A DNA stretch of 64,000 nt from CAVYUC01 sp963783085 (lineage in GTDB: Bacteria; Bacteroidota; Bacteroidia; Bacteroidales; Prolixibacteraceae). The DNA lies in NCBI GenBank assembly GCA_963783085.1, contig CAWAMJ010000016.1, positions 208,571 through 272,570 of the forward strand. Reading direction: 5' to 3'. This document shows, piece after piece, positions 35,761 to 44,997 of this stretch; within the stretch, counting starts at the first letter, position 1, and each line of letters begins with the position of its first letter. The notes under the pieces were generated by a model, which saw nothing but the letters and a program-made list of their open reading frames with translations, did not search any database and was not told where the DNA came from. Both the position numbers and the translations under genes were made by a program.

Positions 35761-36693
35761 ATGAAGAAAAACAAGTGGAGGGGAGTTTTTATCTCGTTAT
35801 TGGTGGTGGCGCAGGCGGTTATTATCCTGCTTTTTATAGGTTCGGCGAAGCCTGAAAAAGAAAAAACAATCATCGAACCCAAAATAGTTTTTCGCGCCGT
35901 TGAAATTCCAGACTCGGTATCATTTGCCGGCGAACGGGTTCCGCTCGAACGTTTCGACGTGCGGGAAGCGCTCGATCGGGAGTTAATCGTAAATTCCTAT
36001 TTTCATTCCCAAACCATTCGGATAATGAAACTCGCACCGCGTTATTTTTCGGTTATTGAGCCTATTTTAAAGGAAAATGGAATTCCCGAAGATTTTAAAT
36101 ACCTGGCAGTTGCCGAAAGCGCATTGGACCCGCGCGCCGTATCATTTGCCGGTGCTGTGGGATTTTGGCAGTTTATGACGGGAACGGCCAAAGATTTTGG
36201 GCTGGAAGTGAATAACGAAGTAGACGAGCGCTACCATGTGGAAAAAGCCACAGTCGCCGCCTGCAAATACATGAAAGACGCATACAAAAAATATGGAAGC
36301 TGGGCGAATGTAGCTGCCACTTTTAATGCCGGCATGCGGGGTGTGGAGCGGCAAATTGAGCGGCAAAAAACCAATTCGTATTACGATTTGTTGTTTTCCG
36401 AAGAAACACAGCGTTACGTTTACCGGATTATTGCGCTGAAATTGGTGTTGGAAAATCCGGCGAAATACAACTTCGAAATTGCGGACGATGAAAAATATCC
36501 GAAAATAGAAACCACTGAAGTTGAAATAAATATGCCGGTTACCGATTTTGCAGATTTTGCCCTGAAGTACGGGATCAATTATAAATTGCTGAAAGATTTT
36601 AACCCTTGGTTGCGAGAGACATACCTTACCAATTCAGCACGAAAAACATACATTATCAAAATTCCGGTGTTAAACAAACCGGACGAAAGTTAA
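35761..36693 (+). CDS. Membrane-bound lytic transglycosylase (MltD/Slt type)
   Basis: This is a 310-residue protein with an N-terminal TM or uncleaved signal (about 8-27) and an SLT domain. The catalytic glutamate is Glu119 (YLAVAESALDP), followed by AGAVGFWQFMTGTAKDFGL and the YVYRIIALK helix typical of MltD-type enzymes. These cut the glycan of peptidoglycan to 1,6-anhydro ends. The last 60 residues resemble a LysM-like segment (YGINYKLLKDFNPWL) that would bind the wall. Only 2 nt separate it from uvrA, so the two are probably co-transcribed. Confidence 0.9.
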   Translation: MKKNKWRGVFISLLVVAQAVIILLFIGSAKPEKEKTIIEPKIVFRAVEIPDSVSFAGERVPLERFDVREALDRELIVNSYFHSQTIRIMKLAPRYFSVIEPILKENGIPEDFKYLAVAESALDPRAVSFAGAVGFWQFMTGTAKDFGLEVNNEVDERYHVEKATVAACKYMKDAYKKYGSWANVAATFNAGMRGVERQIERQKTNSYYDLLFSEETQRYVYRIIALKLVLENPAKYNFEIADDEKYPKIETTEVEINMPVTDFADFALKYGINYKLLKDFNPWLRETYLTNSARKTYIIKIPVLNKPDES

Positions 36694-36695
36694 AG

Positions 36696-39593
36696 ATGCA
36701 GCATTCGAAAACAAACGAAACAAACATAGTTTTAGACGAGTTAAACGGGGAGGATAAAGTTGTTGTTCATGGCGCACGTGTGCACAACCTCAGGAACATC
36801 GACGTGGAAATCCCGCGTAATCAGTTAACGGTAATCACCGGTTTGAGTGGCAGCGGAAAATCTTCGCTGGCATTTGACACAATTTATGCTGAAGGCCAGC
36901 GCCGGTATATCGAAACATTTTCAGCCTACGCGCGTTCGTTTCTCGGAAACCTTGAACGGCCCGACGTGGATAAAATCACCGGGTTAAGCCCTGTTATTTC
37001 CATCGAGCAAAAAGTAACCACCCGTAATCCACGCTCCACGGTTGGAACAGTTACCGAAATCTACGATTTCCTGCGATTGCTTTTTGCACGCGCCGGTGAA
37101 GCGTTTTCATACAACACCGGCGAAAAAATGGTGAAATACAGCGAGGAAAAAATTCTTCAACTCATTAAAAAAGATTTTTCCGGGAAGCGGATAAACATCC
37201 TGGCGCCGGTGGTGAAAGGCCGGAAAGGTCATTACCGCGAACTGTTCGAACAAATCAGGAGAAAGGGCTTTTTATACGCGCGCATCGACGGCGAAATAAC
37301 CGAGTTAAAACACAATCACCGCGTGGATCGGTATAAAAATCATTTTATTGAAATTGTTATCGACAAACTGAAGGTGGATGATTCGGTTGAAAAACGGTTG
37401 AAAGAAAGCGTTCGGACCGCTATGAAACACGGGCATGGAATTCTGATGATTCACAACCACGACTCAGGGGAAGCAAAATATTACAGCCGGCTTTTAATGT
37501 GCCCCACAACCGGAATTTCTTACGCCGAACCGGCGCCGCACAATTTTTCATTTAACTCGCCACAGGGCGCCTGCCCGAGATGTAACGGTCTTGGCCGGAT
37601 TTCGGAAATTGACCTGGATAAAATTGTCCCTGACAAAAGCAAGAGTATTGCGAAAGGCGGAATTGCGCCACTGGGTGCATACCGGAATACGCTTATTTTC
37701 TGGCAAATCGAAGCGCTGGGCGAAATATACGGTTTTACGCTGAAAACGCCGGTGGGAGAGATTTCCGAAGAAGGCTTGCAGGCGGTGTTATTCGGGACAA
37801 ACGAACGGGTTCAACTGAAAAATACGCCACTGGGCACGAGCATGAACTACATGATGACCTACGAAGGGGTTGTAAAATACATCGACAGCCAGCGCGAAGA
37901 TAACCCATCGAAAAAAGCGCAGAAATGGGCCAACCAATTCATAAAAACCACGGAATGCCCGGAGTGCAGCGGCATGCGTCTGAAAAAGGAATCGCTTCAT
38001 TTTAAAATCGACGGAAAAAATATTTCGGAACTGGCAAAGCTCGATTTAACCCAACTGGGGGAATGGTTCACCGGATTGGAAGAACGGCTCAGCGACCGCC
38101 AGCGGCAAATCGCCACCGAAGTAATCAAGGAAATCCGCGACCGGCTGGGATTTATGTTGGGCGTGGGACTGAATTACCTGGCGCTCGACCGCACGGCCCA
38201 AAGTTTGTCGGGAGGCGAATCACAACGCATCCGGCTCGCTACGCAAATTGGTTCGCAACTCGTGAATGTGCTTTACATTCTCGATGAACCCAGCATCGGA
38301 TTGCATCACCGCGACAATTTGAAATTGATCCATGCTCTGCAACAACTGCGCGATTCAGGCAATTCAGTGATTGTGGTGGAACACGATAAGGATACGATGC
38401 TCCACGCGGATTATCTTATCGATATGGGGCCTCACGCCGGCCGGCACGGGGGAGAGGTAGTAGCCTCGGGAACGCCGGAAGAGGTATTGCAGGCGCATAC
38501 ATTAACAGCAGATTATTTGAACAACCGCCGTCAGATTCTGGTGCCGGCATCGCGAAGAAAAGGAAATGGCAAAACATTGAAAGTGATAGGATGCACCGGC
38601 AATAATCTGAAAAATGTGACGCTTGAAATTCCCCTGGGTATGTTTATTTGTGTAACCGGTGTTTCCGGCAGTGGAAAATCGACGCTGATTAATGAAACGT
38701 TGCAACCGGTTTTAAGTCAGTATTTTTATAAGTCAGTACAGGATCCATTGCCCTATAAAAAGGTTTCAGGATTGAAAGAGGTAGATAAAGTTATTCGTGT
38801 CGATCAGTCGCCCATCGGACGGACACCTCGGTCGAATCCGGTAACTTATACAGGCGTTTTTACCGATATCAGGGCGTTGTTTGCGCAGTTGCCCGAATCG
38901 AAAATCAGGGGATATAAACCGGGCCGTTTTTCCTTCAACGTAAAAGGTGGAAGATGCGAAGAGTGCCAGGGCGGCGGTTTGAAACAAATTGAAATGAATT
39001 TTCTGCCCGATGTTTACGTTCATTGCGATAAATGCAACGGGAAACGATACAACCGCGAAACCCTGGAAGTGCGTTACAAAGGCAAATCCATCAGCGATGT
39101 GCTCGACATGACTATTAACCAGGGCGTGGAATTTTTCGAAAGCATCCCTTCCATTGCAATAAAATTGAAAACATTGCAGGAGGTAGGATTAGGTTATATC
39201 ACGCTCGGTCAGTCGTCTACAACTTTGTCGGGTGGCGAATCACAGCGCGTAAAACTGGCTACGGAACTGGCTAAACGCGATACCGGCCAAACAGTATATA
39301 TTCTTGATGAACCTACCACCGGATTGCATTTTGAGGATATCCGGGTGTTGCTGGAAGTACTGAACAAACTGGTAGACAAAGGAAACACCGTGATCGTGAT
39401 AGAACATAACCTGGATGTGATAAAAGTGGCCGATCACGTTATTGATTTGGGGCCGGAAGGCGGCAGGTTCGGCGGCGAAATCCTTTGCACCGGAACACCT
39501 GAAAACGTGGCAAAAAACAAACAATCGCACACAGCCCGGTTCTTAAAAGAAGAACTGGAAGAATCATTAAAAGCCGTAGGTAAAGGCGGATGA
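36696..39593 (+). CDS. uvrA: Excinuclease ABC subunit A
   Basis: This is a 965-residue UvrA from the ATG at 36696, 3 nt after the transglycosylase stop; the frame runs 30 codons upstream but only through the previous gene. It has two ABC ATPase units: Walker A GLSGSGKSS (49-57) and a second GVSGSGKST, signatures LSGGESQRIRLA and LSGGESQRVKLA, and zinc-finger cysteine pairs (CPRCNGLGRI, CEECQGGG, CDKCNGKRYN). UvrA finds bulky DNA lesions and loads UvrB in nucleotide excision repair. No uvrB or uvrC is nearby. Confidence 0.98.
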   Translation: MQHSKTNETNIVLDELNGEDKVVVHGARVHNLRNIDVEIPRNQLTVITGLSGSGKSSLAFDTIYAEGQRRYIETFSAYARSFLGNLERPDVDKITGLSPVISIEQKVTTRNPRSTVGTVTEIYDFLRLLFARAGEAFSYNTGEKMVKYSEEKILQLIKKDFSGKRINILAPVVKGRKGHYRELFEQIRRKGFLYARIDGEITELKHNHRVDRYKNHFIEIVIDKLKVDDSVEKRLKESVRTAMKHGHGILMIHNHDSGEAKYYSRLLMCPTTGISYAEPAPHNFSFNSPQGACPRCNGLGRISEIDLDKIVPDKSKSIAKGGIAPLGAYRNTLIFWQIEALGEIYGFTLKTPVGEISEEGLQAVLFGTNERVQLKNTPLGTSMNYMMTYEGVVKYIDSQREDNPSKKAQKWANQFIKTTECPECSGMRLKKESLHFKIDGKNISELAKLDLTQLGEWFTGLEERLSDRQRQIATEVIKEIRDRLGFMLGVGLNYLALDRTAQSLSGGESQRIRLATQIGSQLVNVLYILDEPSIGLHHRDNLKLIHALQQLRDSGNSVIVVEHDKDTMLHADYLIDMGPHAGRHGGEVVASGTPEEVLQAHTLTADYLNNRRQILVPASRRKGNGKTLKVIGCTGNNLKNVTLEIPLGMFICVTGVSGSGKSTLINETLQPVLSQYFYKSVQDPLPYKKVSGLKEVDKVIRVDQSPIGRTPRSNPVTYTGVFTDIRALFAQLPESKIRGYKPGRFSFNVKGGRCEECQGGGLKQIEMNFLPDVYVHCDKCNGKRYNRETLEVRYKGKSISDVLDMTINQGVEFFESIPSIAIKLKTLQEVGLGYITLGQSSTTLSGGESQRVKLATELAKRDTGQTVYILDEPTTGLHFEDIRVLLEVLNKLVDKGNTVIVIEHNLDVIKVADHVIDLGPEGGRFGGEILCTGTPENVAKNKQSHTARFLKEELEESLKAVGKGG

Positions 39594-39757
39594 TATGTTG
39601 CTTTAAAAAAGTAGCAGGTTTGCGGGCCATGTAGTTTGCCAGGTTAAAAACGGATGTTCAGCATACTGTTTTCGATCATGATAAAGATTGCAGATGATGA
39701 TATCAGTGATAAAAAATAAAAACTAATCCATCAACCGAAAAGATATCAGACAGTCCT

Positions 39758-41422
39758 ATGAAACAAGTTGAAATTTATTGTGTCAATTCAGGTTCGTACC
39801 ATAATTATCCCATGGGAACCTCGCTGATGGAAATCAGCCGCGATTTGAAGATTAAAACCCCGAACATAGTAGCCGGGGCGGTGGTCAACAACCAGGTAAA
39901 GGAATTATCGTTTTGCGTGGTGAAGTCGAAACAGGTGGAGTTTATCGATGTTGCGCACCCCGACGGGATCCGAATGTATATACGCAGTTTGATTTTTATA
40001 ATGTATGCGGCCATGCAAAAGGTTATTCCACATGCGTCGCTGCGTATCCAAAAAGGAATTGCCAATGGTTATTTTTGTGAAATGAACAACCTCGGCCGCA
40101 AAATCAATGACGATGATATTGCTTCCATTCGCAACAAAATGCAGGACATTGTTGAAAAGGACATTCCGTTCATTAAAAAGGGAATGCTCACCGAAAAAGC
40201 AGTCGATCTGTTGATTAAAGAAGGCCTGGAGGAAAAGGCGCAGCTGTTTGAACAACAGGGCAATTTATATGCAAGCCTTTATTTTCTGGAAGACCTTGGT
40301 AATTATTTTTACGGTAATTTATTACCCTCCACCGGATACATCACCAATTTCGGATTGGTGAAATATTTCGATGGTTTATTGCTGCGTATTCCAAAACCGG
40401 AAAAATTTGAAGAGTTACAGGAGGTTTTGGAACAGGAAAAATTGTTTGAAATTTATCAGGAACACAAAGACTGGGCGCAAATTCTGAACGTTTCCACGGT
40501 TGGCAACCTGAATGACTTTATCCTCCAGAAACAGGGCGGACTGATCATCAAGATATCGGAGGCGCTGCATGAAAAGAAAATTGCGGAAATAGCCAACGAT
40601 ATTTCATCGCGAAACGGACAGGTAAAGGTGGTTCTGATTGCCGGGCCGTCGGCATCGGGGAAAACCACGTTCAGTAAACGACTGGCGGTTCAACTGGCAG
40701 TTAACGGCATGCGGCCGCATCAGCTTTCCATCGATAACTACTTTGTCGACCGCGAAAGAACACCGCATGACGAACACGGAAATTTTGATTTTGAAGCGCT
40801 TGGTGCCATCGATATCGAATTTTTTAACGGACAACTCATCGAACTTTTTAACGGAGATGAAGTACAATTACCAAAATTCGATTTTCTGCGTGGCAGGCGT
40901 TACATGAATGGCGCAAAGATGAAACTTGGGGAAAGTGATATTTTGATTGTGGAGGGAATCCACGGAATGAATCCCAATCTGGTACCGAAAATTGATGCAA
41001 AAAATACCTATAAAATATTCATTTCGGCGCTGACGCAAATCTCTCTCGACGAACATACGCATATTTCCACCGCTGATAACCGCCTGATAAGAAGGATTAT
41101 CCGCGACAGCAAATACCGTGGTTACCGCGCTGCCGACACCATCAAACGCTGGCCGGCAGTGCGAAGGGGCGAGGAACGGAATATTTTTCCATACCAGGAA
41201 AATGCCGATCGAATGTTTAATTCGGCCACATTATACGAACTGGCCGTTCTGAAAAAAAATGCGGAACCATTGTTAAAACTGGTGCTCGAAAATCAACCTG
41301 AGTACGTGGAATCGACCCGTTTACTGAAATTCCTTTCCTATTTTAAACCGATGGATGAAGACGAAATTCCGCCAACGTCGCTCTTGCGGGAATTCCTGGG
41401 CGGCAGCAGTTTTAATTATTAA
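39758..41422 (+). CDS. Nucleoside (uridine-type) kinase with N-terminal TGS/ThrRS-like region
   Basis: This is a 554-residue kinase. Residues 1-60 look like a TGS-type domain (GTSLMEISRDLKIKTPNIVA), residues about 70-240 resemble the second domain of threonyl-tRNA synthetases (MQKVIPHASLRIQKGIANG), and the C-terminal half is a phosphoribulokinase/uridine kinase domain with P-loop GPSASGKTT (296-304), DNYFVDRERTPHDEHGNFDF and ILIVEGIHGMNPNLVP. Such fusions are widespread in Bacteroidota and Firmicutes and usually annotated nucleoside kinase. The substrate (uridine or cytidine) is inferred from the kinase domain; what the tRNA-synthetase-like part binds is not known. Confidence 0.88.
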   Translation: MKQVEIYCVNSGSYHNYPMGTSLMEISRDLKIKTPNIVAGAVVNNQVKELSFCVVKSKQVEFIDVAHPDGIRMYIRSLIFIMYAAMQKVIPHASLRIQKGIANGYFCEMNNLGRKINDDDIASIRNKMQDIVEKDIPFIKKGMLTEKAVDLLIKEGLEEKAQLFEQQGNLYASLYFLEDLGNYFYGNLLPSTGYITNFGLVKYFDGLLLRIPKPEKFEELQEVLEQEKLFEIYQEHKDWAQILNVSTVGNLNDFILQKQGGLIIKISEALHEKKIAEIANDISSRNGQVKVVLIAGPSASGKTTFSKRLAVQLAVNGMRPHQLSIDNYFVDRERTPHDEHGNFDFEALGAIDIEFFNGQLIELFNGDEVQLPKFDFLRGRRYMNGAKMKLGESDILIVEGIHGMNPNLVPKIDAKNTYKIFISALTQISLDEHTHISTADNRLIRRIIRDSKYRGYRAADTIKRWPAVRRGEERNIFPYQENADRMFNSATLYELAVLKKNAEPLLKLVLENQPEYVESTRLLKFLSYFKPMDEDEIPPTSLLREFLGGSSFNY

Positions 41423-41828
41423 GGTGGAACCAAAACAGAACAGCGTGGGGATTCCATCGGTATCTGCAACTGTCGGGATCGGATGGAATCCTTCGTTTGA
41501 ATTAATACTTTCAAATCCTGCGAAGGTTGACAGGACAGGATCAAGCATGAATCCTGTTCCGGGGCAATTTCCTTTGCCGTCGCTTTTAAGCGGCGGATTG
41601 GAATGCCAACCATCACCCGGACTTTAGTCCTTAATCCTAATAATGTTGAGGAAATTCCTAAAGTTATGCGTCAACCGGCGAATCAGGCTAAAACAACCGG
41701 CTTGCTTTTCTGCAACTTGACCTGATACCAAGCAAACAGCTACTATTCTTATACCGTCCGCCAGCCATAATTTGTGAGTGGTCTGTGCAGTGTTGTTTCC
41801 CGAACGTTAGTGGTTTAGAGGTTGCAGT
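41423..41828. other. Gene-free 406-nt stretch with three consecutive hairpins
   Basis: No credible gene is visible. Three inverted repeats follow each other: CCTTCG with TTTGA (41490-41500) against TCAAA (41511-41515) and CGAAGG (41521-41526); ACAGGAT (41535-41541) against ATCCTGT (41551-41557); and CCGTCGCTT (41577-41585) against AAGCGGCGG (41588-41596). No T-run follows, so they are not simple terminators. They could be a decayed repeat element or a structured RNA. Confidence 0.5.
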
Positions 41829-42338
41829 CTATTTCAATTTTATTTCAAGCTGATAAATTTCAGCAGGTAAACCTTCCATTTGGCAGGTTTCATGGAGTTG
41901 AAAACCATTTTTCATCAATATTCGTTTTGAAGCCAGGTTTTCAGGATCAGTAACAGCAACCACCGTTTTAATTTCCGGCACAGTATGGCTGAAATCCAGC
42001 ATCCGCCGGATGACTTCGCTGCCCAGGCCTTTCCCCCAGAATTCAGGTAAAAACATGTATCCCAGTTCTGCTTTTCCTTTTTCCTTTAATACCAGTTTCA
42101 CATATCCGGTAAAAGAATGGTCGGTTTTCTGATGAACAGCAAAGTATCCACATTGGGGATTCGCTTCGATAATGTTCAAAATCTTTTTGAAACTTTCTCT
42201 TCCGTTTTCGTCCGAAAGCGGCTGTCCGGTAATGTATTTCATCACCTCCGCCTGTCGGATTAAACGCAGAAAATTATTGAGATCTGTCGCATCCATTCGC
42301 CTGTAAAAAAATCTTTCGGAACTTAGTTCTATCCCCAT
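41829..42338 (-). CDS. GNAT-family N-acetyltransferase (RimJ/RimL-like)
   Basis: This is a 169-residue acetyltransferase from the ATG at 42338 (MGIELSSERFFYRRMDATDL); the frame extends 19 codons upstream into the corA end. The core has ELGYMFLPEFWGKGLGSEVI, the acetyl-CoA pyrophosphate-binding loop (Q/R)xxGxG/A variant WGKGLGS, and VVAVTDPENLASKRILMKNG, typical of the RimJ/RimL/spermidine type subgroup. Substrate unknown. It lies 25 nt downstream of corA and probably shares its transcript. Confidence 0.88.
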   Translation of the reverse strand: MGIELSSERFFYRRMDATDLNNFLRLIRQAEVMKYITGQPLSDENGRESFKKILNIIEANPQCGYFAVHQKTDHSFTGYVKLVLKEKGKAELGYMFLPEFWGKGLGSEVIRRMLDFSHTVPEIKTVVAVTDPENLASKRILMKNGFQLHETCQMEGLPAEIYQLEIKLK

Positions 42339-42363
42339 GTGTTTCCGGTTCGCCAAATATAAA

Positions 42364-43293
42364 TTAAAACAATTCCCTCTTCCGGAAAATAACAACTCCC
42401 AAAAACGAAATCGCCAGCGAAACTACCACAATAATAACAAAGGCGCTGGCCGAATTTTCAAAGATATTCGGCACGTTCATCCCGAAAAAACTGGCAATCA
42501 ATGTCGGAATCATTAGCAGGATGGATACAATGGTAAGTTGTTTCATGACCACATTCAGGTTGTTGGAAATGACTGAGGCAAAAGCGTCCATCATCCCGCT
42601 TTGAATGTCGGAATAAATGCGGGCCATTTCCAGCGCCTGTTTATTTTCAATTATGGCGTCTTCGAGTAAATCCTCATTGATTTCGGTGGTTATTTTTTTC
42701 GAATTCCTGATTTTTGCCAGCACCAGTTCGTTGGCTTTAATTGAGGTGATAAAAAAGACGAGGCATTTTTCCATCTTCAGCAATTTATTCAACTCCCGGT
42801 TTTTAATCGATTTTTCCAGGTCCTGTTCAATGGTGGAAGTTTGCTGATTGATGTTTTTCAGGTATTTCAGATAAGTGGTTCCGGAACGCATGAACAGCCT
42901 CAGGATAAAGTTGATGCTGTCAGTAACTCCCTTATATTGTTCCCGAAACGGCGATGTGTTTTCGAGTGGCAGTATTTCATTGTTTTGCATGCAAAGCGTC
43001 AGTGTAAAATCGGCACAGATAAAAATGCCAAGCGGCACCGTGTAAAAAGGGACACCGTTATTTTGGTTTTCCACGGGTATCCGCATAATTATCAGCGACC
43101 AGTCGTCGTCAAACTCCACGCGCGGGCGTTCATCGGTGTCGAGGATATCCTGGATAACATCCTGCGGGAGTTTAAATTCATGCCGAAGCCGGTTGATTTC
43201 GTCTTTTGAAGGTGCTGTAACGTTAATCCAGCAGTTTTTTTCAAATGTCGGAATTTCGATGTTTCCGCCAAATGTTTTGAAAATTTTAATCAT
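42364..43293 (-). CDS. corA: CorA-family divalent cation transporter
   Basis: This is a 309-residue CorA-type channel, a pentamer that takes up Mg2+ (some members Co2+ or Ni2+, or export Zn2+). A long cytoplasmic alpha/beta domain is followed by the stalk helix and two C-terminal TMs. The selectivity motif Gly271-Met272-Asn273 (SFFGMNVPN) stands before the last TM. The start at 43293 is marked by an AAGGAGG Shine-Dalgarno with 6-nt spacing, much stronger than is usual in Bacteroidota, and the leader has a short uORF and a hairpin that would cover that sequence. Confidence 0.93.
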   Translation of the reverse strand: MIKIFKTFGGNIEIPTFEKNCWINVTAPSKDEINRLRHEFKLPQDVIQDILDTDERPRVEFDDDWSLIIMRIPVENQNNGVPFYTVPLGIFICADFTLTLCMQNNEILPLENTSPFREQYKGVTDSINFILRLFMRSGTTYLKYLKNINQQTSTIEQDLEKSIKNRELNKLLKMEKCLVFFITSIKANELVLAKIRNSKKITTEINEDLLEDAIIENKQALEMARIYSDIQSGMMDAFASVISNNLNVVMKQLTIVSILLMIPTLIASFFGMNVPNIFENSASAFVIIVVVSLAISFLGVVIFRKRELF

Positions 43294-43299
43294 GGTTTG

Positions 43300-43422
43300 C
43301 CTCCTTACATTTTTTCTGCAAGGAAGCTCAATTGCCCCTTACAGAATTGTTGGTACTTTCAATTTCTTATGATACGGGCCATCGTCCATATTCGCTTTTT
43401 TTATAATTGCGCTGCAAAATTA
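43300..43422 (-). promoter_or_regulatory. CorA leader: promoter box, uORF and hairpin masking the Shine-Dalgarno
   Basis: On the minus strand, TAATTTTG (43422-43415) matches the -7 box; a good -33 TTG is not seen. About 115 nt of leader follow. They hold a 16-codon uORF (43389-43339), then CCTTGCA (43323-43317) pairing with TGTAAGG (43309-43303), which overlaps the AAGGAGG ribosome site (43306-43300). The arrangement suggests translational control of the transporter, as leader peptides do for Mg transporters elsewhere (inference). Confidence 0.45.
43339..43389 (-). CDS. Candidate 16-aa leader peptide (uORF) upstream of corA
   Basis: This ATG-to-TAA frame encodes MDDGPYHKKLKVPTIL. It begins about 19 nt after the predicted transcription start and ends 45 nt before the corA ATG. 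It has no homologue I can name and could be a chance ORF. Its place ahead of a hairpin over the ribosome site is the reason for listing it. Confidence 0.3.
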   Translation of the reverse strand: MDDGPYHKKLKVPTIL

Positions 43423-43487
43423 AATCTATATTTAAATTTTCGGGCGTGATTTGTTAATTTTTGTGCTTTATTAAATTTTTGCAACGG

Positions 43488-44510
43488 TTACCGGTTTCGT
43501 TTTTTGCCGTAGAAAAGCCGTCCCGTAATTAACAAACCTGTAAAAACAAACACCGCAAAAACCAGGCTGCTCACAGCCAGTTGCATTCCACCTGAAATAA
43601 CGTGGCCACTGGTACACCCGCCTGCCATTCGCGCACCGAAAATCAGGATAAAACCGCCAATGAACGCCCAGATTGCCCTGGATGAAACCGAGTAACCCTT
43701 ATATCGTTTCCAGTTTTCGTGAACCAATTGAATCTTAAATTCTTTTCGAATGAGGGATATTACCACCCCGGAAACAAATGCCCCGGCGAGCAGGATCAAT
43801 TCCCAGTGACCGGGTATGCTTATTTTCTCGAAATAACTGTTGTGGGTTATCCCCGAAAGGAAATCAGCCAGATATGGGTAGCTGGTTGATGCGCCGATGG
43901 GGCGATTTGTTGTTGCGGTTAAAAACACGACTGAGTTTAAAACAGCAAGTGCAATTCCCGCACCCAGCCATTTCATGTTTTTAGGCCCTTTTTCAATTTG
44001 ATGCACCCAGAATGCTGCTCCGGTAAATATAGCTCCGATAACAAATACCAGGATATAAAAAAGCATTCCGCTACCGGCAGTAATCGTATTCAGTGAAATG
44101 CTGCCCAAATCGGGACCTAAAATTCCATTTACCGACGGTAAAGCAACTGTGAACAACAGGCCGCCGAACAAGCCGCCGATTATTCCCAGGAGCGCATCCA
44201 TGGAACCTTCGCCAAGCGATATTGCCAGTGTGCCCGGACAATAACCGAGGATGGCCATTCCCGTACCAAAAATCAATCCCCCGATAATAATCCCGCCTAA
44301 AATAAATGGTTTTACATGGTAAGATGCCAGCCCCAGGCCAATTTCGATGTTGAGGAGAATGGCGCCAATCCCCACCGCAACGGCAATGGCTTTGGCAACG
44401 GTGTAATTGTCAAGTGTTGCCATTCCGCTGATAACATTATATCGATTCAAATTCGCATATTGCAAAATTGCTCCAAAAAGAAATCCGAAGATGAAAATTA
44501 AAATGAACAT
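43488..44510 (-). CDS. YeeE/YedE-family sulfur (thiosulfate) transporter
   Basis: This is a 340-residue, multi-helix membrane protein from the ATG at 44510 (MFILIFIFGFLFGAILQYAN); the frame runs on 23 codons upstream. It belongs to the YeeE/YedE (DUF395) family, whose characterised members import thiosulfate through conserved cysteine loops. Both conserved cysteine motifs are visible, one in ILGYCPGTLAISLGEG and one in ARMAGGCTSGHVISGG, in the two internal repeats. No TusA or rhodanese gene is adjacent, so the exact sulfur substrate stays open. Confidence 0.9.
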   Translation of the reverse strand: MFILIFIFGFLFGAILQYANLNRYNVISGMATLDNYTVAKAIAVAVGIGAILLNIEIGLGLASYHVKPFILGGIIIGGLIFGTGMAILGYCPGTLAISLGEGSMDALLGIIGGLFGGLLFTVALPSVNGILGPDLGSISLNTITAGSGMLFYILVFVIGAIFTGAAFWVHQIEKGPKNMKWLGAGIALAVLNSVVFLTATTNRPIGASTSYPYLADFLSGITHNSYFEKISIPGHWELILLAGAFVSGVVISLIRKEFKIQLVHENWKRYKGYSVSSRAIWAFIGGFILIFGARMAGGCTSGHVISGGMQLAVSSLVFAVFVFTGLLITGRLFYGKKRNR

Positions 44511-44997
44511 GGTTTTATTTATTTTACTCTGGTTGATTAAAAAACAGCCTCTGAAAAAAAGCGGCTGTAAAACGCCCACAAAATTAATAAACTTGAAGCG
44601 GCTGCATCATAAAAATGTGATTTTTTTATCTGTTTTTACCCCGAAAGATGTGTCGGTTTCGTTACTCTGGTCACATCATCGTTTTAAAAATGGCATTGCG
44701 GAAAATGAACGTTTGAAACAATCCGCAAAGTATTTCGCGGTTCATAAAAATCTGATTCTGCCGGTAAATATAATGGTTTTGATGTCCTTCTCTATTTAGT
44801 GCTGTTTGGGAGAGCGAGGTTTTTCAACGTTAAATTATTTCAATTATTACCTGATTTCGATTGAAAGTTCCTATGAACAATAAATGAATTCGAAATGTTT
44901 TTTTGCTAAATGTTTTGAATAAATCTAAATAAGCATTACTTTTGAATTAAGAAAAAAATACATTTTACTCTTTAATTAAAAAAAATAGAAAAGAAAC
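44511..44997. other. Intergenic region between the YeeE/YedE gene and the Mn-type SOD gene
   Basis: This 487-nt gap holds the SOD promoter near its right end (44915-44944). A 130-codon open frame crosses it on the plus strand, but its composition and lack of any motif do not support a gene. I see nothing else. Confidence 0.5.
44915..44944 (+). promoter_or_regulatory. Bacteroidota-type promoter for the Mn-type SOD
   Basis: TTG (44915-44917), a 19-nt spacer and TACTTTTG (44937-44944) fit the consensus exactly. The start codon is 53 nt downstream. Confidence 0.75.

Noticed and set aside
44407..44799. 130-codon plus-strand frame over the start of the YeeE/YedE gene
   Set aside because: It overlaps the antisense of a real gene, has no recognisable domain, and reads like random sequence in the gap.
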